This document shows positions 1 to 9,313 of a stretch of 64,000 nt of DNA, piece after piece. Each line of letters opens with the position of its first letter. Within the stretch, counting starts at the first letter, position 1. A program made the translations under genes and the position numbers. Origin of the DNA: Craspedostauros australis (Eukaryota; Bacillariophyta; Bacillariophyceae; Mastogloiales; Achnanthaceae); NCBI GenBank assembly GCA_026770025.1, contig JAMXDE010000010.1:1984001-2048000 (forward strand), in the 5' to 3' direction. The notes below the pieces were generated by a model, which was not told the DNA's origin, did not search any database, and saw only the letters and a list, made by a program, of their open reading frames with translations.

Positions 1-40
1 CACATCACATCACATCACACCGCATCGCACCGCAACACGT
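1..40. repeat. Short CACAT/CACCG-rich simple repeat
   Basis: The window opens with tandem CACAT pentamers grading into CACCGCATCG-like units. It lies about 200 bp upstream of the first start codon and may belong to that gene's promoter or 5' UTR. It resembles the AC-rich tandem repeat in front of the 32.8-kb gene. No function can be assigned. Confidence 0.5.
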
Positions 41-236
41 TCCGTTTCTCCGTTTCGTACAAATTAATCCAGGAGGACGTAGCCAGAAACACATTCGCTT
101 CAGACGATAGGGAACACCGAACCTTCATTCCGCCAGTCGGGCAGAGAACATCGTTGTTGCCCTGCAAGAACAAGCCAACACTCCAATCCAAACTTCACAG
201 AGAGATCCCGAGTTTGGGCGATCAATTCACAGCACC

Positions 237-1298
237 ATGAAGACCAACACTTCCAACAGTCGTGCTGTCGCCGCATACCTCGCGGTGCTTTGCATCTCCT
301 GCGACATCACCAGGCTGGTGCGTGCAGCTGCTTCCGAGCAAGCCATCGTTGACGTGCAAGATCTGGCAGACACGCTTGATCCCTACACGGAAAGCGTCCC
401 GACAATCCTATCTGAAGAACTCAATCTCGACCTGGACACCTCCGTTCTGGGCGTCGAAGGATTAGATGCGTACGAGGGCAGAATCGAGGTTACTGTGGAC
501 AATCAGTGCCAGTACACTTTAATGCTGGAGTTCAAGAAACCAGCAGACCTTCCAGAGGGTGAACACGGCTTCACAGGCGTGTGCAGCGGAAACAAAGAAG
601 CACCGAATGGACAACCCTATCACAAGCAAACTCAGCACTGGCAAAGGCTGTCGCTACCAATGAAGCAAGCCACAGGCATCGACCATATCGTCATTGACTG
701 GAAGCCATGCGGCGACAATCCCCCAACACTGCGCCAACCACGTTGGGATATTGTCTCCTACTATGTTCCACCGGAGTACCGCACCATCATGACTTGTCCC
801 GATGACGAGATGGCGACCAACGCCATACCACCGATCTGCTCACCGCTGCAATCCACAGACAAAGGCCGGGCCATGTTCAGCCTCCCTGTCCTGTGGCAAC
901 AGGTCGACCGCATTGCCAACATGCCGATCAAGTACTTTCCAAACGTAGCGCAACCGCAAGCTGTGGAGTATGAAGGGTTGTTGTCGTACAACCCCGAGCA
1001 GTCGCCAGCAACCGTCGACGACGTGATCCTCCCTCGTCACCATATGTCCAGCTACGATGGTGATGTCATCTCATCGCGAATGATAGTTCCCTTCAGGCAT
1101 TTCCAAGGCACTTCCATCACTGAAGCATCAGGAGCCTATGCTTACGTCCAGAAAAGCAAGAAACGTCTCGCCAAATCATGGGCCGCAGAGTCCAACAAGA
1201 ACAACGATGGTCTCATCCGAATTCGGCTTTCAGGAGAATCGGGTCTATGCCAAGCTGAATACAATGCTGCTGTCGCCAGCGCTATTTCCTCTCCATAG
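237..1298 (+). CDS. Secreted protein of unknown function with a disrupted C-terminus
   Basis: The 353-aa ORF starts at an ATG and has an N-terminal signal-peptide-like segment (about residues 10-30, AVAAYLAVLCISCDI). Scattered cysteines in the mature part fit an extracytoplasmic, disulfide-bonded protein. A central block contains DWKPCGDNPPTLRQPRWDI followed by a VPPEYR segment; I do not recognise the family. The frame looks natural to about nt 1210. It then ends in an Ala/Ser-rich tail at 1298, while protein-like sequence continues in other frames to about 1623. The written C-terminus may therefore be wrong, because of an indel, sequencing error or decay. The gene converges on the nucleoporin gene, whose stop lies at 2046. 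The call of a real gene is fairly secure; function is unknown. Confidence 0.6.
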   Translation: MKTNTSNSRAVAAYLAVLCISCDITRLVRAAASEQAIVDVQDLADTLDPYTESVPTILSEELNLDLDTSVLGVEGLDAYEGRIEVTVDNQCQYTLMLEFKKPADLPEGEHGFTGVCSGNKEAPNGQPYHKQTQHWQRLSLPMKQATGIDHIVIDWKPCGDNPPTLRQPRWDIVSYYVPPEYRTIMTCPDDEMATNAIPPICSPLQSTDKGRAMFSLPVLWQQVDRIANMPIKYFPNVAQPQAVEYEGLLSYNPEQSPATVDDVILPRHHMSSYDGDVISSRMIVPFRHFQGTSITEASGAYAYVQKSKKRLAKSWAAESNKNNDGLIRIRLSGESGLCQAEYNAAVASAISSP

Positions 1299-1623
1299 AA
1301 ACTCGTGGACAGAACGGATTTTACAAAGGGCCTTGCAGTTATGCGCCATGACACACCGCAAGAGCAGAAGTATGCAAAGATATCGTATCCAAGTTCCATG
1401 GGTGCGTCCCAGCAGATCAACCGTCACTGCTGCAGCTCAAGGGGATCGGGAAGGTGCTTGCAGACCTGTTGGCGACAGTCAACGCACCACACGTTCATCA
1501 TGAGATGGCCAAGGCGACACCAACAGCAACGGAGGCGGAAACAGCGGAGGCGGCAACAACAGCGGAAGAGCCAACCGACAAAACGGATAGAGATTGCATT
1601 CGTATGAACACCTCAACAGGGTG
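1299..1623 (+). pseudogene. Frame-shifted continuation of the secreted-protein gene
   Basis: After the TAG at 1296-1298, coding-like sequence appears in frame 2 relative to the window. It includes a YFLSIETRGQNGFYKGPCSYA segment split across nt 1280-1348, a TGA at 1349-1351, and then an open stretch from about 1352 to 1623 ending in an acidic Ala/Thr/Glu-rich tail. A short frame-1 segment (GFQENRVYAKLN) lies before it at about 1216-1260. Reading frames 0, 1 and 2 in succession gives a continuous protein-like product, which suggests two small indels plus a nonsense codon. No GT-AG intron that restores the frame cleanly was found. Assembly error is an alternative. Confidence 0.4.
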
Positions 1624-2045
1624 AAGCATCTCACGCACTCAATGAACTGCAACTAATTTAGTGCTGCATTCAGAACAACAGCACTACCCGTTTGTGCGTG
1701 TAAACGAATGAAACATCAATGCATGTGCGATCGGCGACTTCTTCCAGTAAAGTCGCAACTTGTCCAGCAATCCTTCTCCATTCCTCCATCGCAACAGGCT
1801 ACCAATATTCTGCCTTCCTGGTCGTCGTTCAGGAATGTTGGAGATGATCTATCATACTCCTACTAAGTTCCTCTCTGGAATAGTTGCCCCCAGCCGGATC
1901 GCACCTGCGGCAACAGCCACCACACCAGGATCGTGGTTTTCCTCTCGCCTCTTTTGTGATTGGTGCCTTGCAATCCTTATCGTTGCATTCGTACGTAGCC
2001 GCCGTGACCTCCACAATCTTCGCAACCACAGTCGCTGCCCCAACC
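1624..2045. other. Convergent intergenic region, nothing recognised
   Basis: This interval separates the 3' ends of the secreted-protein gene (plus) and the nucleoporin gene (minus). It probably holds both 3' UTRs. I see no RNA gene, repeat or supported ORF in it. Confidence 0.5.
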
Positions 2046-5000
2046 TCAGAAAGTGCCAGAGATCAGCATCTTGGCACGGATCTCATCCTGCGGATTGTAC
2101 GACACGCTGTGCAAGAGACGGATCATCTCAGACCTGCTGTTGGGGTGGCCCCATTTCTCCAGCACCATGCCTTCCATCTGCTTCCCGTAGCACACCGCCT
2201 TCAAACATGAAGCACGGGATCCAGGCCTCCCGCCATTCTCGGTACGATCCCCTTTGCGACCTCGACCTCGACCTTGACCGCCGTCGTTTGCAAGCCCGGA
2301 AGCGCTGCCACTGCCATTGCCGTTGGTATTCGCACTTGCAAGGTCTTTCAAGACGCCACGGAGCTCCTCGAGCACCTGGCCAAACACGGTCGATTCCGTG
2401 GCCAGCTCGCGCAGGTTCGAGTCGGTCAGATCCTTCTGCGTGCGAATCCAATCCAACCACAGCTGCGTATCGCACCACAGGCAGTAAGACCACAGCTCGG
2501 CGGCCATCCGCTGCGACCAGGATTCATCCTCCACGCACGAGCACACCATCAGCGCAATGAAGCACAGGCGGACGCGTTCCTCGGTGTGGCTCGTCTTGCC
2601 GAGCTTGTCCAGAGCGACCTTGACAAGTTGGTGCGGGGCCATCAGCGCTTCTGATCCTGTGGTCACGCGGGCCTCGGTTTCGCTATCCATCGCGTTGCTG
2701 GATTCGCCTTCCGTCAGCATCTGTTGACAATTCACGAGGTCCAAACGCCGCTCGATGTCATCACCGCGATCCAGCACGCTTCGGCTCTTGGTCACGTTCA
2801 ACCTCTGCGACAGCTTGGCCATGCTCAAGGACCACAGGATGTTCTTTGTCGTGGCGGCCATCCCCTTTGCGCCCTCTTGACGGTCGCCTGTGATGTCATC
2901 GGCACGATTGGCATCATCGACATCATCGACACCGGCACATCGATGCAGCAACGAATCAGTGGCGCCGTCGTAATCACCCTGCCGGATGTGCTGGACCCAT
3001 CGGTACGGTCGCAATCGCTCATCTTGCCTGAGGAGGGCGTTGAGGTCCTTCGGCGAGTGCCTTCCGTAGTTCAGCACGTGACCGAACATGCCCTTGTCGA
3101 CGTGCCACTGCAGCACGAACTGGGCAAAGGTGGATCCGGACAGCAGATCGACCTGTTCCGTTTCATCCAGCAACCGATCCAGCGCATACGAGGATGCATC
3201 TCGCTTCTTCTCGTGATCGGCGGATATCTGGCAGATGGCCTCGAAGTGACCATACTGCACGGACAGGTCGAACGCCGTCTCATCGTCGCCTCCGTTGATC
3301 ATCCGCAACAACCCAATGCACAGCACCTTCACCTTGGCATACTGCTTCTTCGAGTCTCTGTCGCTGTCTTCGCAAGACTCTCCGAACGACCGAAGGGTGG
3401 CTGCCACCACCGTCTCCGCCTGATCCACGTCCAACCCCACGCCCAGTGACGCCTCGCGTCGGAGGTGCTCGATCTGCCGCAGCAGCACCGACTGGAAGGA
3501 TGGATGACTCAGGAATGGTCGGAACTCGCCCGCGGCGGTGCTGGATCCAAACTCGAATGGCTGGTCGTCAGGGACGTCGTAGAATGTGACGGCGCGCTCA
3601 TCCCTGTAGAATGAAGCCATGTGCAGACAGTGGTGCAGCCACGAGGCCCATGTTGGAGCATGCGGCCAGTTGGTCTGCTCCTCCTGCGTCAGGATCTTCA
3701 ACAGCCAATCTGCGATGTCATATGACTGCAGCTTGGAGAGCTGGTCCTGCTCCCACGACCCCTCCGCTCGGTGATTGCTCAAGGTATCAAAGACGGCCAG
3801 CTGCTGACCGATTGACAGAAGCTGGTATCGGCAGGTTGTTGACAGAGATCGGTACAGTCCGCCGTTCTGCAGCAGCTGGATGAGCGTGGCGTGCCATTCC
3901 AGCGGGTTCTGGGCCGATGACTTGTCCACCTTGTGCTGCAGCTCCTTGGCGAAAGCGATCACGGCCACCTCCAGGTCCTCAGCATCGGCCTGCGTGAGGC
4001 TGGGTGGCAGCAGACGTCCGTTGATGATGGATTCGTCCGTGTTCTGATAGGACTGCCAAAAGACCGATCGCAGATGAGACATGAGGGTTTGGATGAGTGC
4101 CATGCTGGCTGGGGTTGCGCTGTCGCCGCTTCGGAGCCGTTTGATTGGAGGACCGAATTTGGAGGACCTGGAACGAATGAGACGGACGCGGATTCCCAAT
4201 CCCGATGTTGTGATCGCGGTGAAGCCATGTGTGACGGTATCCTTTGCGAATGCATCTGGTAGCAGGGCGGGAACTTGCGTGGTTGGCAAGTCAACCTCAT
4301 GGATGATGTCTCCCTCTTGCTGATTGCCGTCAGCACTGTGAACGACATCGCTGTCGCTGTCGCGGTTGCTGTTGTCCCTGTTGCTGGTATTGTTGATGTT
4401 ATTGTTGCTCGAAACTGCCATGATGATGTTGGTGTTGTGGTTGATGGAGTTGGATGCCAGCGAGCAGAATGATCCGTAGACGATGCCATTCGCAGCTGAT
4501 AGCAGTGCCAGCACCTGGACGTGAGAGGGAACTGCAAAGCGTGAGAGCCACTGTGCCCGAACTAACCGGAACGATGGTGGAGACCGAGACTTGGCATTGC
4601 CAGAACTGCTGTTACTGTTGTCGGTGGTGGCGGTGGTGTCAGAGATGATTGTACCTTCCAACCAAAAGAGCTTGGACTCGTTGCCACGGTTGGCACGGAC
4701 GATTGCATGGATGGAATCATGCTCTTTGTTACCACCCATCATGGTATCATCAGACATCTCAATTCCACTCGACGATGCCAACGATGATGACGATGGTGCA
4801 TCGCTGAGAGTGACTCGAATGACGTTGATGCTGACGTTGCCATTGTTGCTGAGACCTCCTGCAAACAGCCATGGTTGTTGGGCAGTCAATTGGCGGTTGT
4901 TGTGATTGACGAGGAGATTCCCGATCTGGCACGCAGCGAAAGATGCGTGGTGGGCATCTGCCACGGTTGGAGTGATCATCCATCGGGTGACATCTCCCGG

Positions 5001-5966
5001 TGACGTGACCGAGTACATCGTGTAAACTCCACCCTTGGTCGACGATGGGGTGGATTTGATGATGATCTGTTGGATGGGATGACCGATGCTCGGTGTCTTG
5101 CCACTGCCACTGCCAACACCGGTGCCATATGAAACGGTGGACACCAATCCAGATGCGATGCGTGACAGAATCCCGGATGAAGCAGAGCTATCCTGCATCA
5201 GACGAACGTGTAAGCCGGCGGGAACGAGAGTATGCGTGATCCAGTACAGTCTACCCCACGATGTTCCGATCACCACGATCCCACCATTTGGCGAGATGGA
5301 CAGCGTCGTCGCGCTCTCCCCTTCCTCCAGATCGATGCGCACAGTGGTCGTCTTGCCAGGCAGAGGCAACCGAGAGTGCAGATCAGCCTTGGTGATCTTC
5401 CTCAGTGTCAAGATCCCGGTTGCGGCATGCAGAGCGAAGAGGTTGACTGCATCTCCGCGATCCCCAATCGATGCTCGCAGACCCAGGAAGATGCGTTGGT
5501 CTGTAGCGTTGGTAGCCGCCGGGCTATCGGATCCTTGATTTGACGGACGTACTCGTGCTGGTGCTGGCGCTGGAGCTGGTTCTGATGCTGAGGTCGGATC
5601 AGGTCCAGTATTGAGATTGAGGTGGGGAAGATAGATCTTCCGAAAGTCCCTGGGTCCTTGCACTCGTTCTTGGACCAGAGACGTGGTCTTGGGTTGCCAG
5701 ACATGGACGTAACCATCATGGGATGCCACGCAGGCCCATCCAGGGCAGGAGGCGGAAGCGGCCGCATCCACAAGCAGCGAAGCGCTGGTTCCCAACGCCC
5801 GTGGAACGGCTGACACCACATCCACCGACCAGGGAATGTGTGCAGATGGTCTCACGAGCTGTCTCTTGTCGTTGATGGACGCAGATGTCGCAGCCAGCGA
5901 GCTTGAGTTGGTGGACAGGTTGCTGCCCTGGCTGATGCTGCGCTTATTCGCAGGGGAGAACGGCAT
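2046..5966 (-). CDS. NUP133: Nup133-like nucleoporin (Y/Nup107-160 complex)
   Basis: The single-exon protein has 1306 aa. Residues about 40-620 read as a WD-like beta-propeller, with SHDGYVHVWQPKT near residue 85 and GIVVIGTSWGRLYWIT near 230, interrupted by long Ser/Asn/Asp-rich loops. Residues about 640-1306 are alpha-helical. The C-terminal part carries the typical Nup133 pattern of a FVLQWHVDKGMFGHVLNYG helix followed by an LNALLRQDERLRPYRWVQH block and a YDGATDSLL repeat-like helix. Nup133 is a membrane-curvature-sensing end subunit of the Y-shaped scaffold that lines the nuclear pore. Length and order (propeller then alpha-solenoid) match the family (about 1150-1300 aa). The start is the first ATG in the frame. 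The nearest upstream feature is the retrotransposon inserted about 0.5 kb away. Nup155/Nup170 is a less likely alternative. Confidence 0.72.
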   Translation of the reverse strand: MPFSPANKRSISQGSNLSTNSSSLAATSASINDKRQLVRPSAHIPWSVDVVSAVPRALGTSASLLVDAAASASCPGWACVASHDGYVHVWQPKTTSLVQERVQGPRDFRKIYLPHLNLNTGPDPTSASEPAPAPAPARVRPSNQGSDSPAATNATDQRIFLGLRASIGDRGDAVNLFALHAATGILTLRKITKADLHSRLPLPGKTTTVRIDLEEGESATTLSISPNGGIVVIGTSWGRLYWITHTLVPAGLHVRLMQDSSASSGILSRIASGLVSTVSYGTGVGSGSGKTPSIGHPIQQIIIKSTPSSTKGGVYTMYSVTSPGDVTRWMITPTVADAHHASFAACQIGNLLVNHNNRQLTAQQPWLFAGGLSNNGNVSINVIRVTLSDAPSSSSLASSSGIEMSDDTMMGGNKEHDSIHAIVRANRGNESKLFWLEGTIISDTTATTDNSNSSSGNAKSRSPPSFRLVRAQWLSRFAVPSHVQVLALLSAANGIVYGSFCSLASNSINHNTNIIMAVSSNNNINNTSNRDNSNRDSDSDVVHSADGNQQEGDIIHEVDLPTTQVPALLPDAFAKDTVTHGFTAITTSGLGIRVRLIRSRSSKFGPPIKRLRSGDSATPASMALIQTLMSHLRSVFWQSYQNTDESIINGRLLPPSLTQADAEDLEVAVIAFAKELQHKVDKSSAQNPLEWHATLIQLLQNGGLYRSLSTTCRYQLLSIGQQLAVFDTLSNHRAEGSWEQDQLSKLQSYDIADWLLKILTQEEQTNWPHAPTWASWLHHCLHMASFYRDERAVTFYDVPDDQPFEFGSSTAAGEFRPFLSHPSFQSVLLRQIEHLRREASLGVGLDVDQAETVVAATLRSFGESCEDSDRDSKKQYAKVKVLCIGLLRMINGGDDETAFDLSVQYGHFEAICQISADHEKKRDASSYALDRLLDETEQVDLLSGSTFAQFVLQWHVDKGMFGHVLNYGRHSPKDLNALLRQDERLRPYRWVQHIRQGDYDGATDSLLHRCAGVDDVDDANRADDITGDRQEGAKGMAATTKNILWSLSMAKLSQRLNVTKSRSVLDRGDDIERRLDLVNCQQMLTEGESSNAMDSETEARVTTGSEALMAPHQLVKVALDKLGKTSHTEERVRLCFIALMVCSCVEDESWSQRMAAELWSYCLWCDTQLWLDWIRTQKDLTDSNLRELATESTVFGQVLEELRGVLKDLASANTNGNGSGSASGLANDGGQGRGRGRKGDRTENGGRPGSRASCLKAVCYGKQMEGMVLEKWGHPNSRSEMIRLLHSVSYNPQDEIRAKMLISGTF

Positions 5967-6473
5967 GATAGATGGTGTCCATCAGAGTAGATTAGAGTGG
6001 AGTCAAGTATTCTATGACCTACTCGTGCAGTGGTGTGTTTGCGGCTGTGAGGATTCGTCCATGGATCTTGAATGGTTTGTGTGGAGTCCTTGTTTGTGCG
6101 GTTGTGCGTGCAGGTATGGTTGTTGTGTGTTGTTGTTGGTACTGTTGTGATTTGATTTTGAATAGCTCCATCTGTGGAAATGTGTGATTGTCGTATTTGT
6201 AGCGAATTCGCGTGTATGCACGTTGTGGTCTGCCATGCTCACGCCAGAAAGACGATGCGCTTTGGGAGTGTATTTCGTGTGTGTTTACAAAAGCTGTAAG
6301 TATAGACTGAACGATGCAAGATAGGAACACAGAATAGAACAGAGCAGAGCAGAGTAGAGGAGTTGCATTGACTCACAACAAGTCCAAACACAGCACAAAA
6401 CGCAAGCCACATGAAGAGACTTAGAGACGTAGAAAGCAATGTCAAGAACTTGCGAGTAGAGTAGGCAGAGGAC
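5967..6473. promoter_or_regulatory. Presumed Nup133 upstream/promoter region, interrupted by a retrotransposon
   Basis: These 507 bp lie immediately 5' of the nucleoporin start codon and contain no supported ORF. The right end holds AGAGCAGAGTAG-like purine strings (about 6331-6361) and the left copy of the 17-bp target-site duplication. Sequence that originally flanked this region now continues at 15291, on the far side of the element. Promoter function is inferred from position only. Confidence 0.4.
6457..6473. repeat. Left target-site duplication of the retrotransposon
   Basis: The 17-bp sequence TAGAGTAGGCAGAGGAC occurs here and again, without mismatch, at 15291-15307. These two copies bracket the element. 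The length fits target-primed reverse transcription by non-LTR retrotransposons. Confidence 0.93.
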
Positions 6474-6586
6474 AATTTCCAGATGGAACCAACTTCCGGA
6501 AGAAATTGTCGCAGCAAATAAACCACGAATAAACAAATTGAAGACAAACACCAAACAGCAAAAACAACCAGTAAAACAACGACGAC
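6474..6586 (+). promoter_or_regulatory. 5' UTR / presumed internal promoter of the retrotransposon
   Basis: This 113-bp leader runs from the end of the target-site duplication to the ORF1 ATG. It is A/C-rich, with CAAACA-type runs. Full-length LINEs usually carry an internal promoter here, but no specific element is visible. Confidence 0.5.
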
Positions 6587-9313
6587 ATGACGACGACGAG
6601 GAGCAGCAAGATGACGCGACCAACAGGCCAAATGCCGATGGAAGCGTATGTCAGAGGCGGCATCAATAGCAATAGGGCGAAGAGCAACAGACCAGGAGGA
6701 GCAGAGGAGAAGACAGGGCAAGACGCGATGACTAACGGGGGCCAACAGGGCGAGAAAGATGGAAAGCAAGGACGAGGCATTCGCAAGGTAGAATGCGCCG
6801 CAGGCAAGTACTGCAAGGGAAGAGGACAGGCAGCAGCAGCTGTGCGATGTATCATGTGCGGCGTACCGGCGCACAGGGAATGCAGAGCATGGATCAAGCC
6901 AGAAGAAGGCTTGGTGACACCAAGAGGATTCCCAGTGGTGTGTACACAGTGCATCGAAAACGACAACATCACAGTACAGACAACGAATGCAGGGCAACGA
7001 AGCGTTGGAGCAGCAACGGAGGCAATACGCAAGGCGCTGAGCAAGAAGTGGGGCAAGATGAAAGAGATCAAGGCAACGAAGGGCAACAAAGACAAGGACA
7101 ATGGAAAGCAAGATGGAGCAGAGGCAGGGCAACAACGTGACGGGACGAGTGGAGGAACGAACAAACCAAAAGCAGCGAAAGGGGGAGAGGACACGAGCAG
7201 CGACGAAGAGAATGAATGGGCGGACACGTGGGAGGAAGGAGCCGGAGGGGACAACACGGCAGTGGAAACGGGAGAAGAGACACTGGATCAAGGAGGCAGC
7301 AAGAAGAGAACGGAAAGAAGCCCGCGACATTCAACAGCGGTGGAGCTGCCGGCCAAACGAACAGACCTACGGGACGAAGAGCCAGAGGCGGAAGCGACGC
7401 AGGAGAAAACACCGGAGGACAAGGAAAAAACGACGAACGCAACACCATCGACACCACAGGCAATTGGAGAAATCGGGCGGGACAACATCCACCCACCAAT
7501 GGATTGTGACGACGAAACACAAGCTGGAAGCAACGAGAGTGGGATCGGAAGGAGCCGAGCACGCGAAAGCGAAGCAATCGAGACACGCTACTGCGACGTA
7601 CAGATGATGATCGAAGGAGGAGATGGCGCCAACGACGCAGGCACGGCGATCGACGCAGCTATTGCATCATGCAAAGAGTTCTTACGATCAATCCAACGGG
7701 TGAACGCGACAGCAAAACTGCTGCCTTGGAACCCTTACGAAGACCAAACGATAGTGCACGCAATGGAGTCATTCCCAACAGATATGACTAACTTGAAAAG
7801 GTTCTTCAAAGGAGTGCGGCCAATCTACAAAGCGGCGAAAGAGAAAGGGTACCTGAAAGTCAAGATCGAAGCGAAAGGACCTATCAGCAAAATCACAGGA
7901 GAGCTGACAGACTACTTCCAACACATCGGAGGGAGGTTCGAAGTGGCGAAGATACAAGCCCACTCTACAACAACGCTGGGGTGGCTCCTATACTCCACCC
8001 GACAGATCGACGCAGAAGCACTGGAGGCGGAACTCACAAAGCTAGCCAAGACACAGGTAGCAATCACATGGAAGCGGATAGCAGACGGAGAAAAATACGA
8101 TCCCAACAGGGACACGAAGAAAGATCCAAGGGCGCTTCATGTGGAATCAAGCACGGAGGATCGAGCGCTAGTGGCCAAAGTACTGGAAGTGTACTACAGC
8201 ACGAAGTCGAAGAAGTTTCCATTGGGAGTGAGAATGCGTATCATCACGCCATTATCCGGTATTGTCAACACAGACATGAGGAAAGGATGGTTTGAGCTAC
8301 GCGAACGCCAAATGGAATGGTGCCTACATGCAGTAGCGATGACGACTTACGACATCATCCCGGAGTGCTTGCAAGAGATTCCAGACGGCACCCATCTCAC
8401 ACTCAGAGAGATGGTGATGCGGATCAAGTCCACCACCGGCAACGAAAAGACGCCGCTCTTCACATCGATAGACAAGCAATGGAGGGGCAACGGCTACGTG
8501 CTACAATTCCACCCAGACAAGACAGCAGAAGCAAGAATGGTGGTCAAAGGGTTGCTGGTCAAGCTGACAGCCGACTACGGAGAGGACGTGGAACGACTGT
8601 TTACGTCCATGGCACGGGTAGAAGCAAAGACGATGAAATGGGATGAGGCCACGAAAAGAGTGATATCCGAAAAAGACAAGGAAGTGGAAGCATCCATGGA
8701 GGTCGACGAGGACATGCATTTCCAGACGACCAAAGAAGAAGGTGAAGACGACGAAGACGAGGAAGAGGAAAGAGGAGTTCCAATCAGAAGAGAGAAGGAT
8801 TACGGAGACGACGATACAATACCATCGATGAGAGACACGAGCGCATGGAGAAAGGTTCGGGAGAGACGAAGCGAAAAGAGGCGAGCGGCCCAGCAAGCGA
8901 GAGAAGAAGAAGGGTCGACAGGATCAACGATCACAGGGGCGAGCAGAAGCACGTCGGGAACACAGAAGGAGAAGATGGCGGTACTTCAAGAGCAGATGGG
9001 GAAGATATTGGAAGCGCAGGCACAGGGATCAGTGACATCGACATTGTCGGGAAGTACCGGGCGAACAACCGGAACTACACGAGCGATGATGGCCGCCATG
9101 CAACAGCAAATGGAAGAGCTGAAACAACTGGTGGTAACCACGAAGGCAGAGAACGAGGCGCTCAAGGCGGCAGAAAAGCCGCGAAAAAACATTGGAGTAA
9201 GGCCACAGACGGTCCAGTGCACAACACAAACCATCGGAACGGGTGACGACCGGGAAGAGGCGCACGAGACGCAACGAGCTGAGGAACCGCGAGGGGACTC
9301 GGCGAATGGTTAG
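6587..9313 (+). CDS. Retrotransposon ORF1 protein with PHD-like zinc finger and coiled coil
   Basis: The 908-aa protein should be the nucleic-acid-binding partner of the element's RNP. Residues about 67-125 contain a Cys/His cluster with C-x5-C, then C-x2-C-x4-H-x2-C, and finally C-x2-C, the spacing of a PHD/treble-clef finger. The CCHC gag knuckles common in I-clade ORF1 proteins are absent. Residues about 130-340 are a charged, low-complexity linker. Residues about 365-700 form an uncharacterised globular region (WNPYEDQTIVHAMESFP near 385). An acidic run follows at about 705-735. The end is a likely coiled coil (MAVLQEQMGKILEAQ, then MMAAMQQQMEELKQLV). The start is the first ATG. The stop overlaps the ORF2 start. 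The long opposite-strand ORFs here are compositional shadows. Confidence 0.88.
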   Translation: MTTTRSSKMTRPTGQMPMEAYVRGGINSNRAKSNRPGGAEEKTGQDAMTNGGQQGEKDGKQGRGIRKVECAAGKYCKGRGQAAAAVRCIMCGVPAHRECRAWIKPEEGLVTPRGFPVVCTQCIENDNITVQTTNAGQRSVGAATEAIRKALSKKWGKMKEIKATKGNKDKDNGKQDGAEAGQQRDGTSGGTNKPKAAKGGEDTSSDEENEWADTWEEGAGGDNTAVETGEETLDQGGSKKRTERSPRHSTAVELPAKRTDLRDEEPEAEATQEKTPEDKEKTTNATPSTPQAIGEIGRDNIHPPMDCDDETQAGSNESGIGRSRARESEAIETRYCDVQMMIEGGDGANDAGTAIDAAIASCKEFLRSIQRVNATAKLLPWNPYEDQTIVHAMESFPTDMTNLKRFFKGVRPIYKAAKEKGYLKVKIEAKGPISKITGELTDYFQHIGGRFEVAKIQAHSTTTLGWLLYSTRQIDAEALEAELTKLAKTQVAITWKRIADGEKYDPNRDTKKDPRALHVESSTEDRALVAKVLEVYYSTKSKKFPLGVRMRIITPLSGIVNTDMRKGWFELRERQMEWCLHAVAMTTYDIIPECLQEIPDGTHLTLREMVMRIKSTTGNEKTPLFTSIDKQWRGNGYVLQFHPDKTAEARMVVKGLLVKLTADYGEDVERLFTSMARVEAKTMKWDEATKRVISEKDKEVEASMEVDEDMHFQTTKEEGEDDEDEEEERGVPIRREKDYGDDDTIPSMRDTSAWRKVRERRSEKRRAAQQAREEEGSTGSTITGASRSTSGTQKEKMAVLQEQMGKILEAQAQGSVTSTLSGSTGRTTGTTRAMMAAMQQQMEELKQLVVTTKAENEALKAAEKPRKNIGVRPQTVQCTTQTIGTGDDREEAHETQRAEEPRGDSANG

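Noticed and set aside
1760..2560. 266-aa plus-strand ORF across the Nup133 3' end
   Set aside because: Most of it is antisense to the Nup133 C-terminus, and the amino-acid composition (Arg/Ser/Thr/Pro) is that of a shadow frame.
6239..7330. 363-aa minus-strand ORF overlapping the start of LINE ORF1
   Set aside because: It is Cys/Leu/Ser-rich low complexity, caused by the purine-rich sense strand, and has no domain. ORF1 on the plus strand has motifs and spans the same DNA.
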